A stretch of 64,000 bases of DNA from Bacillus sp. FJAT-45350. Lineage in GTDB: Bacteria; Bacillota; Bacilli; Bacillales; NISU01. The DNA lies in contig NZ_NISU01000001.1 of assembly GCF_002335805.1 (NCBI RefSeq), positions 566,079-630,078 of the forward strand. Reading direction: 5' to 3'. Both the position numbers and the translations under genes were made by a program. Position 1 is the stretch's first letter, and the number at the start of each line of letters is the position of its first letter. This document shows positions 9,050-17,762 of this stretch, piece after piece. The notes under the pieces were generated by a model. That model was not told the DNA's origin, did no database searches, and saw only the letters and a list, made by a program, of their open reading frames with translations.

Positions 9050-9905
9050 TCAAGCAGAAAGCTTAAGAAGAATAGTTGATGATTCAAGTGATGTACCAGA
9101 GTGTAAAGTCATCTCTGTAGTTAGTGGAAAAGGAGGCGTTGGCAAGTCAAACTTTTCTTTGAATTTTTCTATCGGTCTTGCTCAAGAGGGAAAGAAAGTT
9201 ATTTTATTTGATTTAGATATTGGCATGGCTAATGTAGATATATTAATGGGAGTATCAGCTAAATACAATATTGTCGATATGATTGAGCACGAAATGACGA
9301 TTTGGGATATAATAGAGGAAGGACCGGAAAATATTTCTTATATCTCTGGTGGCTCAGGTTTTACGTCAATTTTTAAGCTTAGCATCACAAAATTTGAACG
9401 ATTTATACAACAAATAGAAGCCTTACAAAAAAAATATGATTATATTATTCTCGATATGGGAGCAGGAGCTTCTGAAGATAGTATGCAATTCATACTTTCA
9501 GCACATGAAACGTTTATTGTAACTACACCTGAGCCTACTTCAATCACAGATGCTTATGCGATGATAAAATATATACACCTTAAAGATAAAGAGCTTCCGT
9601 GTTCATTACTTATTAATCGAATTGAATCCGCTAAAGAAGGTCGGGCTACTGCAGAGAATTTACAACGGGTAGCTAAGCAGTTTCTGGATAAAGATCTTAA
9701 TTTACTAGGGAGTTTACCAAATGATAAGACAGTTGTTAAAGCTGTTAAATCTCAAAAACCATTCCTTTTGTTAGATCCAAAGTCAAAATCTAGTCGATCT
9801 TTGAAAGAAATTGTTAAGTCATATTTAGGAGAAAGTCAGGATAAAGCTAATCCTCCTAATTCATCTTTTATCAGTAAATTTACAAGATTTTTTAAAGAAA
9901 GATAG
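9042..9905 (+). CDS. flhG: MinD-like ATPase FlhG (YlxH), flagellar placement
   Basis: FlhG is a ParA/MinD-type ATPase that works with FlhF to control flagellar number and position. The 287 residues show a deviant Walker A motif KGGVGKS (30-36), the switch region DLDIGMANVD and the Walker B stretch YDYIILDMGAG. A basic, aromatic C-terminus (FISKFTRFFKER) may be the membrane-targeting helix; this is inferred from MinD. It overlaps flhF by eight bases, so the two are probably coupled. Confidence 0.95.
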   Translation: MNDQAESLRRIVDDSSDVPECKVISVVSGKGGVGKSNFSLNFSIGLAQEGKKVILFDLDIGMANVDILMGVSAKYNIVDMIEHEMTIWDIIEEGPENISYISGGSGFTSIFKLSITKFERFIQQIEALQKKYDYIILDMGAGASEDSMQFILSAHETFIVTTPEPTSITDAYAMIKYIHLKDKELPCSLLINRIESAKEGRATAENLQRVAKQFLDKDLNLLGSLPNDKTVVKAVKSQKPFLLLDPKSKSSRSLKEIVKSYLGESQDKANPPNSSFISKFTRFFKER

Positions 9906-9914
9906 GGATGATGT

Positions 9915-10988
9915 GTGCAAAAAGAAATCAAGGTGTTAGTAGTAGATGATTCTGCTTTTATGAGAAAAGTAATTAGTGACATGTTAAATCAAGAAGAATG
10001 TATTTCAGTTGTCGGCACTGCGAGAAATGGTCAAGATGCAATTGATAAAATTAAAGTGCTACAGCCTCATGTAATTACCCTCGATGTAGAAATGCCTGTT
10101 ATGGATGGTCTTGAAACGTTAAAAATAATCATGGTAGAAAATCCTCTTCCAGTTGTTATGGTTAGTAGTACAACAGTTGATGGTGCAAAAAATACACTAT
10201 TAGCTATTGAATATGGTGCAGTTGACTTTGTAGCTAAGACCTCAGGTGCAATTTCTTTAGATTTACACAAAGTGAAGGAAGAATTAGTAGAAAAAGTTAT
10301 TTTGGCTTCATCAGTTAAAATGCAAAACGTTTTTCCTAATAAAAATAAACCTCTTCAAAATATTATTAAATCTAAAACGCAAGAAGAAATGACGAAAAGC
10401 CCGTTATCTTTAACAAAAAAAATTGTCGCAATTGGAACTTCTACTGGTGGTCCGAAAGCATTACAGCAAGTGTTAACAAAGCTTCCAAAATCATTACAAG
10501 CACCAATTGTGATTGTTCAGCATATGCCAGCTGGATTTACTAATTCTTTAGCTAATAGATTAAACACTCTTTCTGATATAGCAGTGAAGGAAGCTGTAGA
10601 CGGTGAAATATTAAAAAATGGTGTTGCCTATATTGCACCAGGTGGGTTTCATCTTACTATAGTAAAGATGGGGGCTTCTATGGTAATACACATTGATAAA
10701 AGCCCTCCAAGAAAAGGTCATCGACCATCAGTTGATGTGATGTTTGAGTCTTTATCGCTCGTAAGAGATTTTAAAATGATTGCTGTCATCATGACTGGTA
10801 TGGGGGCTGATGGTACAGAGGGGCTAATGAAGTTAAAAAGTAAAACAAATTGCTATGCGATTGCTGAATCTGAAGAAACAGCGATTGTTTATGGTATGCC
10901 AAAATCAGCAATCAATACAAACTCAGTGGACGAAGTAGTGCCTCTTCAAAATATAGCCAAAAGTATTATAAATAAGTGTTTAAACTAG
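9915..10988 (+). CDS. cheB: Chemotaxis protein-glutamate methylesterase CheB
   Basis: CheB removes methyl groups from chemoreceptors during adaptation and is switched on by phosphorylation. It starts with GTG at 9915. The 357 residues hold a receiver domain with D11/D12 and phosphoacceptor D57, a linker, and a methylesterase domain. The catalytic triad is S176 (GTSTGG), H203 (QHMPAGFT) and D299 (TGMGADG). In B. subtilis cheA and cheW follow; here cheC follows after only 53 bases, so the kinase that should activate CheB is not encoded here. Confidence 0.96.
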   Translation: MQKEIKVLVVDDSAFMRKVISDMLNQEECISVVGTARNGQDAIDKIKVLQPHVITLDVEMPVMDGLETLKIIMVENPLPVVMVSSTTVDGAKNTLLAIEYGAVDFVAKTSGAISLDLHKVKEELVEKVILASSVKMQNVFPNKNKPLQNIIKSKTQEEMTKSPLSLTKKIVAIGTSTGGPKALQQVLTKLPKSLQAPIVIVQHMPAGFTNSLANRLNTLSDIAVKEAVDGEILKNGVAYIAPGGFHLTIVKMGASMVIHIDKSPPRKGHRPSVDVMFESLSLVRDFKMIAVIMTGMGADGTEGLMKLKSKTNCYAIAESEETAIVYGMPKSAINTNSVDEVVPLQNIAKSIINKCLN

Positions 10989-11041
10989 GGGAAGCTAAAT
11001 AAATTAATATACGAAATCTATGAAACTGTGAGGCGGAAACA

Positions 11042-11680
11042 ATGAGTTTTATTGATAGAATTAAACCTTATCATCTAGATGTACTAAAAGAAGTGGGGAA
11101 CATAGGTGCTGGAAATGCAGCGACAGCACTATCTAAACTCTTAAATAAAGTAATAGATATGAAAGTACCATCAGTTCGTGTTGTTTCATTTCAGGAAATT
11201 ACTGAACTTGTTGGTGGGGCTGATAAAATTGTAGCAGCAATTTTTTTACGTATAGAGGGTGAAGCTCCTGGTAGTATGTTTTTTATGGTTCCTATTGATG
11301 AAGCAGAAGAGTTAATACGTCAATTAATTGGAAATGATCAATTCCAACTACAGGAACCACCTTTTATGGAAATTGGAGTATCAGCATTACAAGAAGTAGG
11401 GAATATCTTGGCAGGTTCATACTTATCTTCATTTTCAGACTTTACAAACTTAAACCTACAGCCTTCAGTACCTGCTTTAAGTATTGATCTTGCTGGAGCA
11501 ATTTTAAGCTATGGTCTTATTGAGCTTTCACAAGTTGGAGATTACGCAATTGTTATCGATACAAAAATTACTGAATTAGATGGCAACAGTCAACAATCAA
11601 CAGGTCACTTCTTCTTATTACCAGATCCCGATTCTTTCGATAAAATATTTAAGTCATTAGGAGTAGGGATCGATGAATGA
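11042..11680 (+). CDS. cheC: CheY-P phosphatase CheC
   Basis: CheC dephosphorylates CheY-P and is stimulated by binding CheD, forming an adaptation loop typical of Bacillus. The 212 residues contain both active-site motifs: D-x3-E-x2-N in [20 protein letters not shown], and S-x3-E-x2-N in [30 protein letters not shown] precedes the ATG. The last eight bases overlap cheD, which fits production of the CheC-CheD complex. It sits directly after cheB instead of after cheW. Confidence 0.96.
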   Translation: MSFIDRIKPYHLDVLKEVGNIGAGNAATALSKLLNKVIDMKVPSVRVVSFQEITELVGGADKIVAAIFLRIEGEAPGSMFFMVPIDEAEELIRQLIGNDQFQLQEPPFMEIGVSALQEVGNILAGSYLSSFSDFTNLNLQPSVPALSIDLAGAILSYGLIELSQVGDYAIVIDTKITELDGNSQQSTGHFFLLPDPDSFDKIFKSLGVGIDE

Positions 11681-12161
11681 AGTTGTTAAAGTAGGAATGG
11701 CAGACTTAAATATTGCAAAATATCCAAAAACAATTAGAACGTCGGGATTAGGGTCGTGCGTTGGAGTCGTTTTATATGATGATTATTCTAATATTTCAGG
11801 AATGGCACATGTTATGTTGCCGGACTCTAATTTAGGTAAATCCGGTACAGTTAATGTTGCTAAATATGCTGATACAGCGATTGTTGAACTTGTGAATAGA
11901 TTAGAGAGGGCAGGACTACGTACAAGAGCACTCAAAGCAAAAATCGCAGGAGGTGCACAAATGTTTAATTTTTCCTCTACAAATGAAATGATGAGAATTG
12001 GACCTAGAAATGTTGAAGCAGTAAAGGAACAGTTGAAGAAACTAAGAATTAACATTGTTGCTGAAGATACAGGTGGAAGTAGTGGACGAACGATTGAATT
12101 CAATAATGAAACAAAGATGCTTAATATAAGAACTGTAAGTCAAGGTGTTAAGGAAATATAA
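11673..12161 (+). CDS. cheD: Chemoreceptor glutamine deamidase CheD
   Basis: CheD deamidates glutamines on chemoreceptors and modulates CheC. The 162-residue protein carries the catalytic cysteine C29 (in [14 protein letters not shown]) and histidine H46 (in SGMAHVMLP), with a nearby threonine as the likely third member. The motif KIAGGAQMF is also family-typical. The ATG at 11673 lies within the 3' end of cheC after GGAGTAGGG. The next gene starts immediately after its stop codon. Confidence 0.95.
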   Translation: MNEVVKVGMADLNIAKYPKTIRTSGLGSCVGVVLYDDYSNISGMAHVMLPDSNLGKSGTVNVAKYADTAIVELVNRLERAGLRTRALKAKIAGGAQMFNFSSTNEMMRIGPRNVEAVKEQLKKLRINIVAEDTGGSSGRTIEFNNETKMLNIRTVSQGVKEI

Positions 12162-12533
12162 ATGTTTGCTGGTAATTGGCTTATAAACCTTAGTTTAGCT
12201 GTTATTGCTTTTATTTTAACTTTTATTGGCTCTTTTTTTACTAATTTAGTAACTACTTCTCTTATTCGTGGTGCCATCGCTTTTATTGTGTTTTTTCTTT
12301 TAGCGTACCTATTCAGATTTCTTTGGGGGCTTGCTCTTAAAAATAATCTTACTGAAAATACAATTGAAAATATGGATGAAACTGAAGGAACTGACATAAA
12401 ACAAAAGAAGAATAATGACTCTTATGATGAATTTGAAAAAAGAACTGTGGATAAAATGAATTTAACAGATGATGAAATTGTTCGTGCTTCTGAATATGTA
12501 AAGGACTTAATGGATGATGACAAGGAGGTATAG
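12162..12533 (+). CDS. Small two-helix membrane protein of unknown function in the che region
   Basis: I do not recognise this 123-residue protein. It has two hydrophobic helices (about 8-28 and 33-55). An acidic, Lys-rich cytoplasmic tail follows, ending in a predicted helix (MNLTDDEIVRASEYVKDLMDDDKEV). It starts immediately after the cheD stop, with AAGGA seven bases upstream, and ends three bases before sigD. This tight packing supports a real gene that is co-expressed with the flagellar operon. A membrane-linked role in motility or in SigD control is conceivable, but nothing in the sequence shows it. Confidence 0.8.
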   Translation: MFAGNWLINLSLAVIAFILTFIGSFFTNLVTTSLIRGAIAFIVFFLLAYLFRFLWGLALKNNLTENTIENMDETEGTDIKQKKNNDSYDEFEKRTVDKMNLTDDEIVRASEYVKDLMDDDKEV

Positions 12534-12535
12534 GT

Positions 12536-13303
12536 ATGGCAAATTCTTCTACGATTGAAGAGAAAAAGCTATGGCAAAAGTGGATGAATGACCGTGATAG
12601 CGAATCAGCTGATTCATTAATTCGCCTTTACATGCCTCTAGTAAAGTATCATGTCAATCGAATTTCTGCAGGGCTTCCTAGAAATATTAATAAAGAAGAT
12701 CTTATTAGTCATGGAATGATGGGATTGTATGACGCATTAGAAAAGTTTGACGTAAATCGAGACCTTAAGTTTGATACATATGCATCTTTTAGAATAAGAG
12801 GTGCTATTCTTGATGGTTTAAGAAAAGAGGATTGGTTACCTCGTTCAATGAGAGAAAAAGCTAAAAAAATTGAAATAACAATAGAAAGATTAGAACAATT
12901 GTTAGGGCGTACTGTGAAAGTTGAAGAAATAGCAAAAGAGATAGGCATGGGTGAAGAAGAAGTAACACATGTCATGTCTGAAAGCTTTTATGCAAATATG
13001 CTATCGATGGATGAGAAGACAAACGATTCAGAACGTGATGAAACCTACAAATCGACAATTGAAGATAAGAAGATAGTGACACCAGAAGATAATGTGATGC
13101 AGGATGCCACTAGAGAAGAACTTGTCGAGGTAATAAAACAACTTAACGAACGAGAACAAATGGTCATTAGTCTTTTTTATTATGAAGAGCTTACTCTAAC
13201 TGAAATAGGTCAAGTGTTAAACCTTTCTACATCTAGAATTTCACAAATACATTCAAAGGCATTATTTCGATTACAACAAGTTTTATCAAAGCCGGGTAAA
13301 TAG
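12536..13303 (+). CDS. sigD: Flagellar/motility sigma factor SigD (sigma-28, FliA type)
   Basis: SigD directs RNA polymerase to late flagellar, chemotaxis and autolysin promoters. The 255 residues contain region 2 (LIRLYMPLVKYHVNRISAGLPRNINKEDLISHGMMGLYDALEKFD), region 3, and region 4 with the helix-turn-helix LTLTEIGQVLNLSTSRISQIHSKAL. An AAGGAGGT ribosome site precedes the ATG. It lies near the end of the long fla/che operon, as in B. subtilis, where its distal position limits expression. Confidence 0.97.
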   Translation: MANSSTIEEKKLWQKWMNDRDSESADSLIRLYMPLVKYHVNRISAGLPRNINKEDLISHGMMGLYDALEKFDVNRDLKFDTYASFRIRGAILDGLRKEDWLPRSMREKAKKIEITIERLEQLLGRTVKVEEIAKEIGMGEEEVTHVMSESFYANMLSMDEKTNDSERDETYKSTIEDKKIVTPEDNVMQDATREELVEVIKQLNEREQMVISLFYYEELTLTEIGQVLNLSTSRISQIHSKALFRLQQVLSKPGK

Positions 13304-13368
13304 ATGTATTGATACTTGCTTTTAGTTTTCATATACTGTCTGTAAAGACGAAAAAGGATTTGAGAGCC

Positions 13369-14763
13369 GTGACTAAAATAGAGCAGTTTTTCAAAATCTC
13401 CATTGCAAAAAATAAAATGATGGCTACTATCGTTCAATTAAATGCTTTAAATGATGATGTTATTGTAACAAAAGAATCACTTATAGAGTTTCTAAATGAA
13501 AACGAGGTCTTATTTGGTATAGATGAAACCAAAATAGAAGACATTGTAGTAATGGTTAACGAAGAAAAAGAAATAACGGATCCTATTACAATTGCTAATG
13601 GTATCGCTCCATCTAATGGGGAAGATGCTTACTTAGTACCTGTACAGTTTTCTAGTAAACGAGAACATAGTGACAATGTACAACAAGTTGACCTGAAGAA
13701 GGTTATTGATATTCCAGCGGTAACTCAAGAGGATTTAGTTGGAGAGAAGATGGCAGCAACAGAAGGCGCTCCAGGAAGAACAGTTACCGACGAAGAAGTC
13801 CCACCACAACCAGGTAAAGATTTTATTCTAAGAGCTGGAAAGAATACTAGATTAAGTGAAGATAGAATGAAGGTTTTTGCTATTGTTGATGGTCAAGTGA
13901 GTGTTGAAAAAAAGGTTATTCATGTATATCCTGTTTATGAAATAAACGGTGATATTGATATGAGTGTTGGGAATATTGATTTTGTTGGAAACGTTAACAT
14001 TAGAGGGAGTGTTCCTGCTGGTTTCTCGATTAAGGCTAAGGGAGATATCCGTATTCATGGAACTGTCGAAGCAGCTACTCTAGAATCAAATGGTTCAATC
14101 TTTGTTTCTCAAGGTATCGTAGCTCAAGGTGGGGGATTAATTAAGGCTAAACAAGATTTACATACCTCTTTTATCAACCAAGGGAATATAGTAGTAGATG
14201 GTGACATCCATGTGACACAAGGAATAATGCATAGTAATTGTACAGCAGGTGGAAGTGTCTATTGTAACGAAGGTAGAGGAAATATTGTTGGTGGTGTAAC
14301 TTCTGCTGCAAAGGATATCATTGCTAAGGAAATAGGAAACTCAATGCATACAGCTACTTCTTTGTATGTTGGGACGCAAAAGCAAATATTAGAAAAAGAG
14401 AAAGAGTTAGAAAACATAATAAAAGAAGCAACGGATGAAATAGAAAAGCTTAATAAACTACTTCAGATGTATGAGCTAAAAGCTCAGAACGGTATTGCAC
14501 TATCAACCAAAGAAAGAATTATGAAGCTTCGTGTACGTAGTACATTACAGTTATCGAATAGTAAAATCGAAGTTTCTCAAGAAGAATTAAAAGAATTACG
14601 AGAGCAATTAGAAGATAGTGAAAAAGGAAGCGTTATTGTAGAAGGTGCTATACATCCTAATGCCGATGTTAATTTCGGTAAGTATCGTCGGAAAATTTCG
14701 TCAAAACATCAATTCACCAAAATAACATTGGTTGATAGTGAAATTAAAGTCTTAACACTGTAG
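13369..14763 (+). CDS. fapA: FapA/DUF342-family protein
   Basis: This is a DUF342 protein of the FapA family, which has been named for an effect on flagella in other bacteria; its biochemical role is unclear. GTG at 13369 is preferred (464 residues, MTKIEQFF) because AAAGGA lies about ten bases upstream; TTG at 13309 or 13360 are alternatives. Residues about 170-335 form a beta-rich, Gly-rich core with repeats such as GDIDMSVGNIDFVGNVNIRGSV. A long coiled coil follows (about 335-420). Its stop codon lies inside a 19-bp perfect inverted repeat. B. subtilis lacks this gene between sigD and swrB. Confidence 0.85.
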   Translation: MTKIEQFFKISIAKNKMMATIVQLNALNDDVIVTKESLIEFLNENEVLFGIDETKIEDIVVMVNEEKEITDPITIANGIAPSNGEDAYLVPVQFSSKREHSDNVQQVDLKKVIDIPAVTQEDLVGEKMAATEGAPGRTVTDEEVPPQPGKDFILRAGKNTRLSEDRMKVFAIVDGQVSVEKKVIHVYPVYEINGDIDMSVGNIDFVGNVNIRGSVPAGFSIKAKGDIRIHGTVEAATLESNGSIFVSQGIVAQGGGLIKAKQDLHTSFINQGNIVVDGDIHVTQGIMHSNCTAGGSVYCNEGRGNIVGGVTSAAKDIIAKEIGNSMHTATSLYVGTQKQILEKEKELENIIKEATDEIEKLNKLLQMYELKAQNGIALSTKERIMKLRVRSTLQLSNSKIEVSQEELKELREQLEDSEKGSVIVEGAIHPNADVNFGKYRRKISSKHQFTKITLVDSEIKVLTL

Positions 14764-14807
14764 AAGTTGTTCAAAAAGGTCAAAGGATACCTTTTTGAAC
14801 AACTTCT
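14762..14807 (+). other. 19-bp perfect hairpin after the fapA-like gene
   Basis: The arms 14762-14780 and 14789-14807 are perfectly complementary around an 8-base loop. The left arm includes two bases of the fapA stop codon. No T-run follows; the next bases lead into the AAGGAGG of the downstream gene. It is therefore more likely an RNA stability, processing or translation-insulation element than a standard terminator. Confidence 0.85.
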
Positions 14808-14831
14808 AATTATCTTAAGGAGGTTTTGGGT

Positions 14832-15140
14832 ATGAGTTTACGTCCCGTAGAAATGCTAGGCCAAATCCCCCGTTCTCAAAGTGTAGGTAAAATCCAGGAA
14901 CAAATGCAACAGCGAGGCCAGGTCGGGCAAGATATTATTACAAACGAACAAAAACAAGAAGCTGAGTTAAAAAGGAAACGAGTACTAGATTCAGAGGAAA
15001 GTAATAAAGTAAGTTTAGAAAATGATAAAGAAGGAAATGATAGTCAACAAGAATCGAAGCAAAAGAAGAAAGAAGAATTAAAGGAAGAAAAGCAAGCCAC
15101 ACACCCGTATAAAGGAAATTTTATAGATTTTAGTGGTTAG
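14832..15140 (+). CDS. Small hydrophilic protein of unknown function with C-terminal HPYKGNFIDFSG
   Basis: The function is unknown. The ATG at 14832 lies eight bases after AAGGAGG; an upstream TTG at 14826 is too close to that site. The 102 residues have an ordered-looking N-terminus (MSLRPVEMLGQIPRSQSVGKIQEQMQQ), a long Lys/Glu/Gln-rich middle likely to be disordered or helical, and an ending HPYKGNFIDFSG. I recall similar short proteins with both conserved ends in Firmicutes flagellar operons, but cannot verify it here. It lies between the fapA-like and swrB-like genes, which suggests a motility link. Confidence 0.8.
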   Translation: MSLRPVEMLGQIPRSQSVGKIQEQMQQRGQVGQDIITNEQKQEAELKRKRVLDSEESNKVSLENDKEGNDSQQESKQKKKEELKEEKQATHPYKGNFIDFSG

Positions 15141-15154
15141 AAGGAGAGCGAATA

Positions 15155-15718
15155 ATGGTCACATATTTACTAGTTATAAGTTTTATTTTACATTTAGTAA
15201 CATTCCTCTGGATCATTACGCTCATGCAACGACATCAATCTCCCTCGAAAATTGATGAAGAAAAAATAAAGAGTGATATAGAGGATTTGCTTATAACATA
15301 TACAACTGAATTGAAAGCCGAAAATGAGAAGTTGGCAAATGAGATAAACAAATGGAATAAATCAATTGAATCACTCCCCCAACGCAATAAATTTCAAGTA
15401 GAGAAAAACCCAGTCCAAACTGAGCAAATGCCTTTAAAGGAAAAAAAGGATGAAGTAATAATACCTCCGATTAAGAAACAAGGAAAAAAAGTATTTCAGG
15501 CATATATGAAAGAAAAAGTGGACGAGCAACGTATAGAAAATAAGTATTCTGACTATACTCCTCCTATTGAAAAGATTATTCCAGAAAAGAAAGTGGAGGA
15601 AACAGAGTCTGATAAAATAAAAAGACTCTCTGAAGAGGGACTCTCATCTGAACATATTGCTAAGAAGCTAAATATGGGCAAAGGCGAAGTAGAGTTATTT
15701 CTTAAATTTTATCAATAA
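15155..15718 (+). CDS. swrB: SwrB/YlxL-like membrane-anchored protein
   Basis: SwrB in B. subtilis is a single-pass membrane protein that promotes flagellar basal-body maturation and swarming. This 187-residue protein has an N-terminal membrane helix (about 3-23), a charged coiled-coil-like middle, and a C-terminal helix-turn-helix-like segment (IKRLSEEGLSSEHIAKKLNMGKGEVELFLKFY, about 155-186). Topology, length and position just upstream of rpsB match SwrB, though sequence in this family diverges quickly, so the name is inferred from context. GAAGGAGAG precedes the ATG. It is the last gene of the fla/che operon. Confidence 0.75.
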   Translation: MVTYLLVISFILHLVTFLWIITLMQRHQSPSKIDEEKIKSDIEDLLITYTTELKAENEKLANEINKWNKSIESLPQRNKFQVEKNPVQTEQMPLKEKKDEVIIPPIKKQGKKVFQAYMKEKVDEQRIENKYSDYTPPIEKIIPEKKVEETESDKIKRLSEEGLSSEHIAKKLNMGKGEVELFLKFYQ

Positions 15719-15732
15719 ATTTCCCACTATGC

Positions 15733-15761
15733 TTGCTAAAGAGATTTGGATATGTTATATT
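15733..15761 (+). promoter_or_regulatory. Likely SigA promoter of rpsB
   Basis: TTGCTA (15733-15738) and TATATT (15756-15761) are separated by 17 bases, with an extended -10 TG at 15753-15754. It lies between the end of the fla/che operon and rpsB and predicts an rpsB leader of about 105 bases. Confidence 0.7.
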
Positions 15762-15793
15762 AATCCACGGTGTTAATCACACACGTTTTCTAA

Positions 15794-15829
15794 TTTAAGT
15801 AAATGGTGCTGTTATCAGTCTTACTTAAA
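15794..15829 (+). promoter_or_regulatory. Hairpin in the rpsB leader RNA
   Basis: TTTAAGTAA (15794-15802) pairs perfectly with TTACTTAAA (15821-15829) around an 18-base loop, downstream of the predicted promoter and upstream of the rpsB ribosome site. It could be a site for autoregulation by S2, but that is inference; no T-run follows. Confidence 0.45.
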
Positions 15830-15874
15830 AATGATGAAAGCGGAGGACAAAAAAACCAAGAGGAGGTGTTGAAT

Positions 15875-16597
15875 GTGGCAGTTATTTCCATGAAACAATT
15901 ATTAGAAGCTGGGGTACACTTCGGTCATCAAACACGTCGTTGGAACCCAAAAATGGATCGCTACATCTTCACAGAAAGAAATGGTATTTACATTATTGAC
16001 CTTCAAAAGACGGTTAAAAAAGTTGAGGAAGCTTACAATTTCGTAAGAAACCTTGCTGCTGACGGAGGAAAAGTTCTTTTCGTTGGTACTAAAAAGCAAG
16101 CTCAAGATTCAGTTAAAGAAGAAGCTGAGCGTTGTGGTATGTATTTCATCAATCAACGTTGGTTAGGTGGAACTTTAACTAACTTTGAAACAATCCAAAA
16201 ACGTATTACACGTTTAAAAAAACTTGAGAAAATGCAAGAAGACGGTACTTTTGATGTGCTTCCTAAGAAAGAAGTAATTCTTCTTAACAAGGAAATGGAT
16301 CGTCTTGAAAAGTTCTTAGGTGGAATTAAAGATATGAAGGGTGTACCTGATGCACTATTCGTAATTGATCCACGTAAAGAGCGCATTGCTATTGCAGAAG
16401 CTCATAAATTAAACATCCCAATCGTTGCGATTGTTGATACGAATTGTGATCCTGATGAAATTGATTACGTTATCCCTGGTAACGATGATGCAATTCGCGC
16501 TGTTAAATTATTAACTGGTAAAATGGCTGATGCTATCATCGAAGCTAACTCTGTTAATGAGCAGCAAGAAGCTGCAGTGCAAGAACAAACAGTTTAA
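15875..16597 (+). CDS. rpsB: 30S ribosomal protein S2
   Basis: S2 is a structural protein of the small ribosomal subunit, at the head-body junction. I choose GTG at 15875 ([27 protein letters not shown]), which AGGAGGTG precedes by six bases; upstream in-frame codons from 15803 belong to the leader. The 240 residues include [33 protein letters not shown] and the [12 protein letters not shown] motif. The length is near the usual 245. It has its own promoter, and a terminator separates it from tsf. Confidence 0.97.
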   Translation: MAVISMKQLLEAGVHFGHQTRRWNPKMDRYIFTERNGIYIIDLQKTVKKVEEAYNFVRNLAADGGKVLFVGTKKQAQDSVKEEAERCGMYFINQRWLGGTLTNFETIQKRITRLKKLEKMQEDGTFDVLPKKEVILLNKEMDRLEKFLGGIKDMKGVPDALFVIDPRKERIAIAEAHKLNIPIVAIVDTNCDPDEIDYVIPGNDDAIRAVKLLTGKMADAIIEANSVNEQQEAAVQEQTV

Positions 16598-16614
16598 TTT
16601 AGTCTGTAAGTAAG

Positions 16615-16649
16615 GGTGGTAAAGGGGTATACCCTTTATCGCCTTTTTT
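16615..16649 (+). terminator. Rho-independent terminator between rpsB and tsf
   Basis: A 12-bp stem (16615-16626 with 16632-16643, two G-U pairs) is followed by six Ts. It may reduce rather than abolish read-through into tsf, because no obvious tsf promoter is visible. Confidence 0.85.
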
Positions 16650-16727
16650 AGTATCTATGAGTATTAAAGGGAAATAAGGACAAGCTTAAACTATTTTACA
16701 TAAGTAAAAAACAAGGAGGAATTTAAT

Positions 16728-17612
16728 ATGGCAGTAACAGCAGCTATGGTAAAAGAATTACGTGAAAAAACTGGTGCAGGTATGATGGATTGTAAGAAAG
16801 CATTAACAGAAACTGATGGTGATATGGAAAAAGCAATTGATCTACTTCGTGAGAAGGGTATTGCAAAAGCAGCTAAAAAAGCAGACCGTATTGCTGCAGA
16901 AGGCTTAACTTTTGTTAAAGCTGAAGGTAACAAAGCTGCAATCGTTGAAGTAAACTCAGAAACTGACTTCGTTGCAAAAAATGACAACTTCAAAAATCTT
17001 GTTGCTGAATTAGCTGAGCATGTATTATCTCAAAACCCAGCTTCAGTCGAAGAAGCATTAACACAACCTTTCAAAGGTGCTGGAGATTCTGTACAAGAAT
17101 TCATTAATACACAAATCGCTAAAATTGGAGAAAAAATCTCTTTACGTCGTTTTGAAGTTGTAGAAAAAACTGATGCTGATGCTTTCGGTGCATACTTACA
17201 CATGGGTGGACGAATTGGAGTATTAACAGTATTAGAAGGAACGACTGATGAAGAGTTAGCTAAAGATATCGCAATGCACGTTGCAGCTATTAACCCAACA
17301 TATGTATCACGTGATGAAGTTTCTCAAGAAGAAGTTTCACGCGAGCGTGAAGTTCTTAAGCAACAAGCTTTAAATGAAGGTAAACCAGAAAACATCGTTG
17401 AAAAAATGGTAGAAGGCCGTCTTAGCAAATACTTCGAGCAAGTATGTTTACTTGACCAACCATTTGTTAAAGATGGTGACCAAAAAGTTAGTAAGTTCGT
17501 ACAGAACAAAGGTGGAAGCGTGAAGTCATTCGTTCGTTATGAAGTTGGAGAAGGAATGGAAAAACGTGAAGACAACTTCGCTGAAGAAGTAATGTCTCAA
17601 GTGAAGAAGTAA
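16728..17612 (+). CDS. tsf: Translation elongation factor Ts
   Basis: EF-Ts exchanges GDP for GTP on EF-Tu. The 294 residues begin with the UBA-like domain ([41 protein letters not shown]) and contain the EF-Tu-contact motif [12 protein letters not shown] near residue 80. AAGGAGG precedes the ATG. The rpsB-tsf-pyrH-frr order is standard in Firmicutes. Hairpins with T-tails lie on both sides, which suggests graded expression along the unit. Confidence 0.97.
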   Translation: MAVTAAMVKELREKTGAGMMDCKKALTETDGDMEKAIDLLREKGIAKAAKKADRIAAEGLTFVKAEGNKAAIVEVNSETDFVAKNDNFKNLVAELAEHVLSQNPASVEEALTQPFKGAGDSVQEFINTQIAKIGEKISLRRFEVVEKTDADAFGAYLHMGGRIGVLTVLEGTTDEELAKDIAMHVAAINPTYVSRDEVSQEEVSREREVLKQQALNEGKPENIVEKMVEGRLSKYFEQVCLLDQPFVKDGDQKVSKFVQNKGGSVKSFVRYEVGEGMEKREDNFAEEVMSQVKK

Positions 17613-17618
17613 TATTTG

Positions 17619-17649
17619 AAATAGGGGGCACTACGTGTTCCCTATTTTT
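17619..17649 (+). terminator. Terminator after tsf
   Basis: AAATAGGGGGCAC (17619-17631) pairs with GTGTTCCCTATTT (17635-17647) through a three-base loop with two G-U pairs, ending in a short T-run. Confidence 0.75.
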
Positions 17650-17762
17650 AAAAATGTCAAGTTTCACTTCCAAATATCATAAATATATATTTTTTGTGCT
17701 AATTTGTTTAGATTAGGATGTTTTAGTCAACATTTAGTACATATCAACAGTTGGAGGTTATA

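Noticed and set aside
9901-10988. A frameshifted or shortened cheA inside or after cheB
   Set aside because: CheB is full length with all active-site residues, and the 53 bases that follow are too short to hold cheA or cheW fragments.
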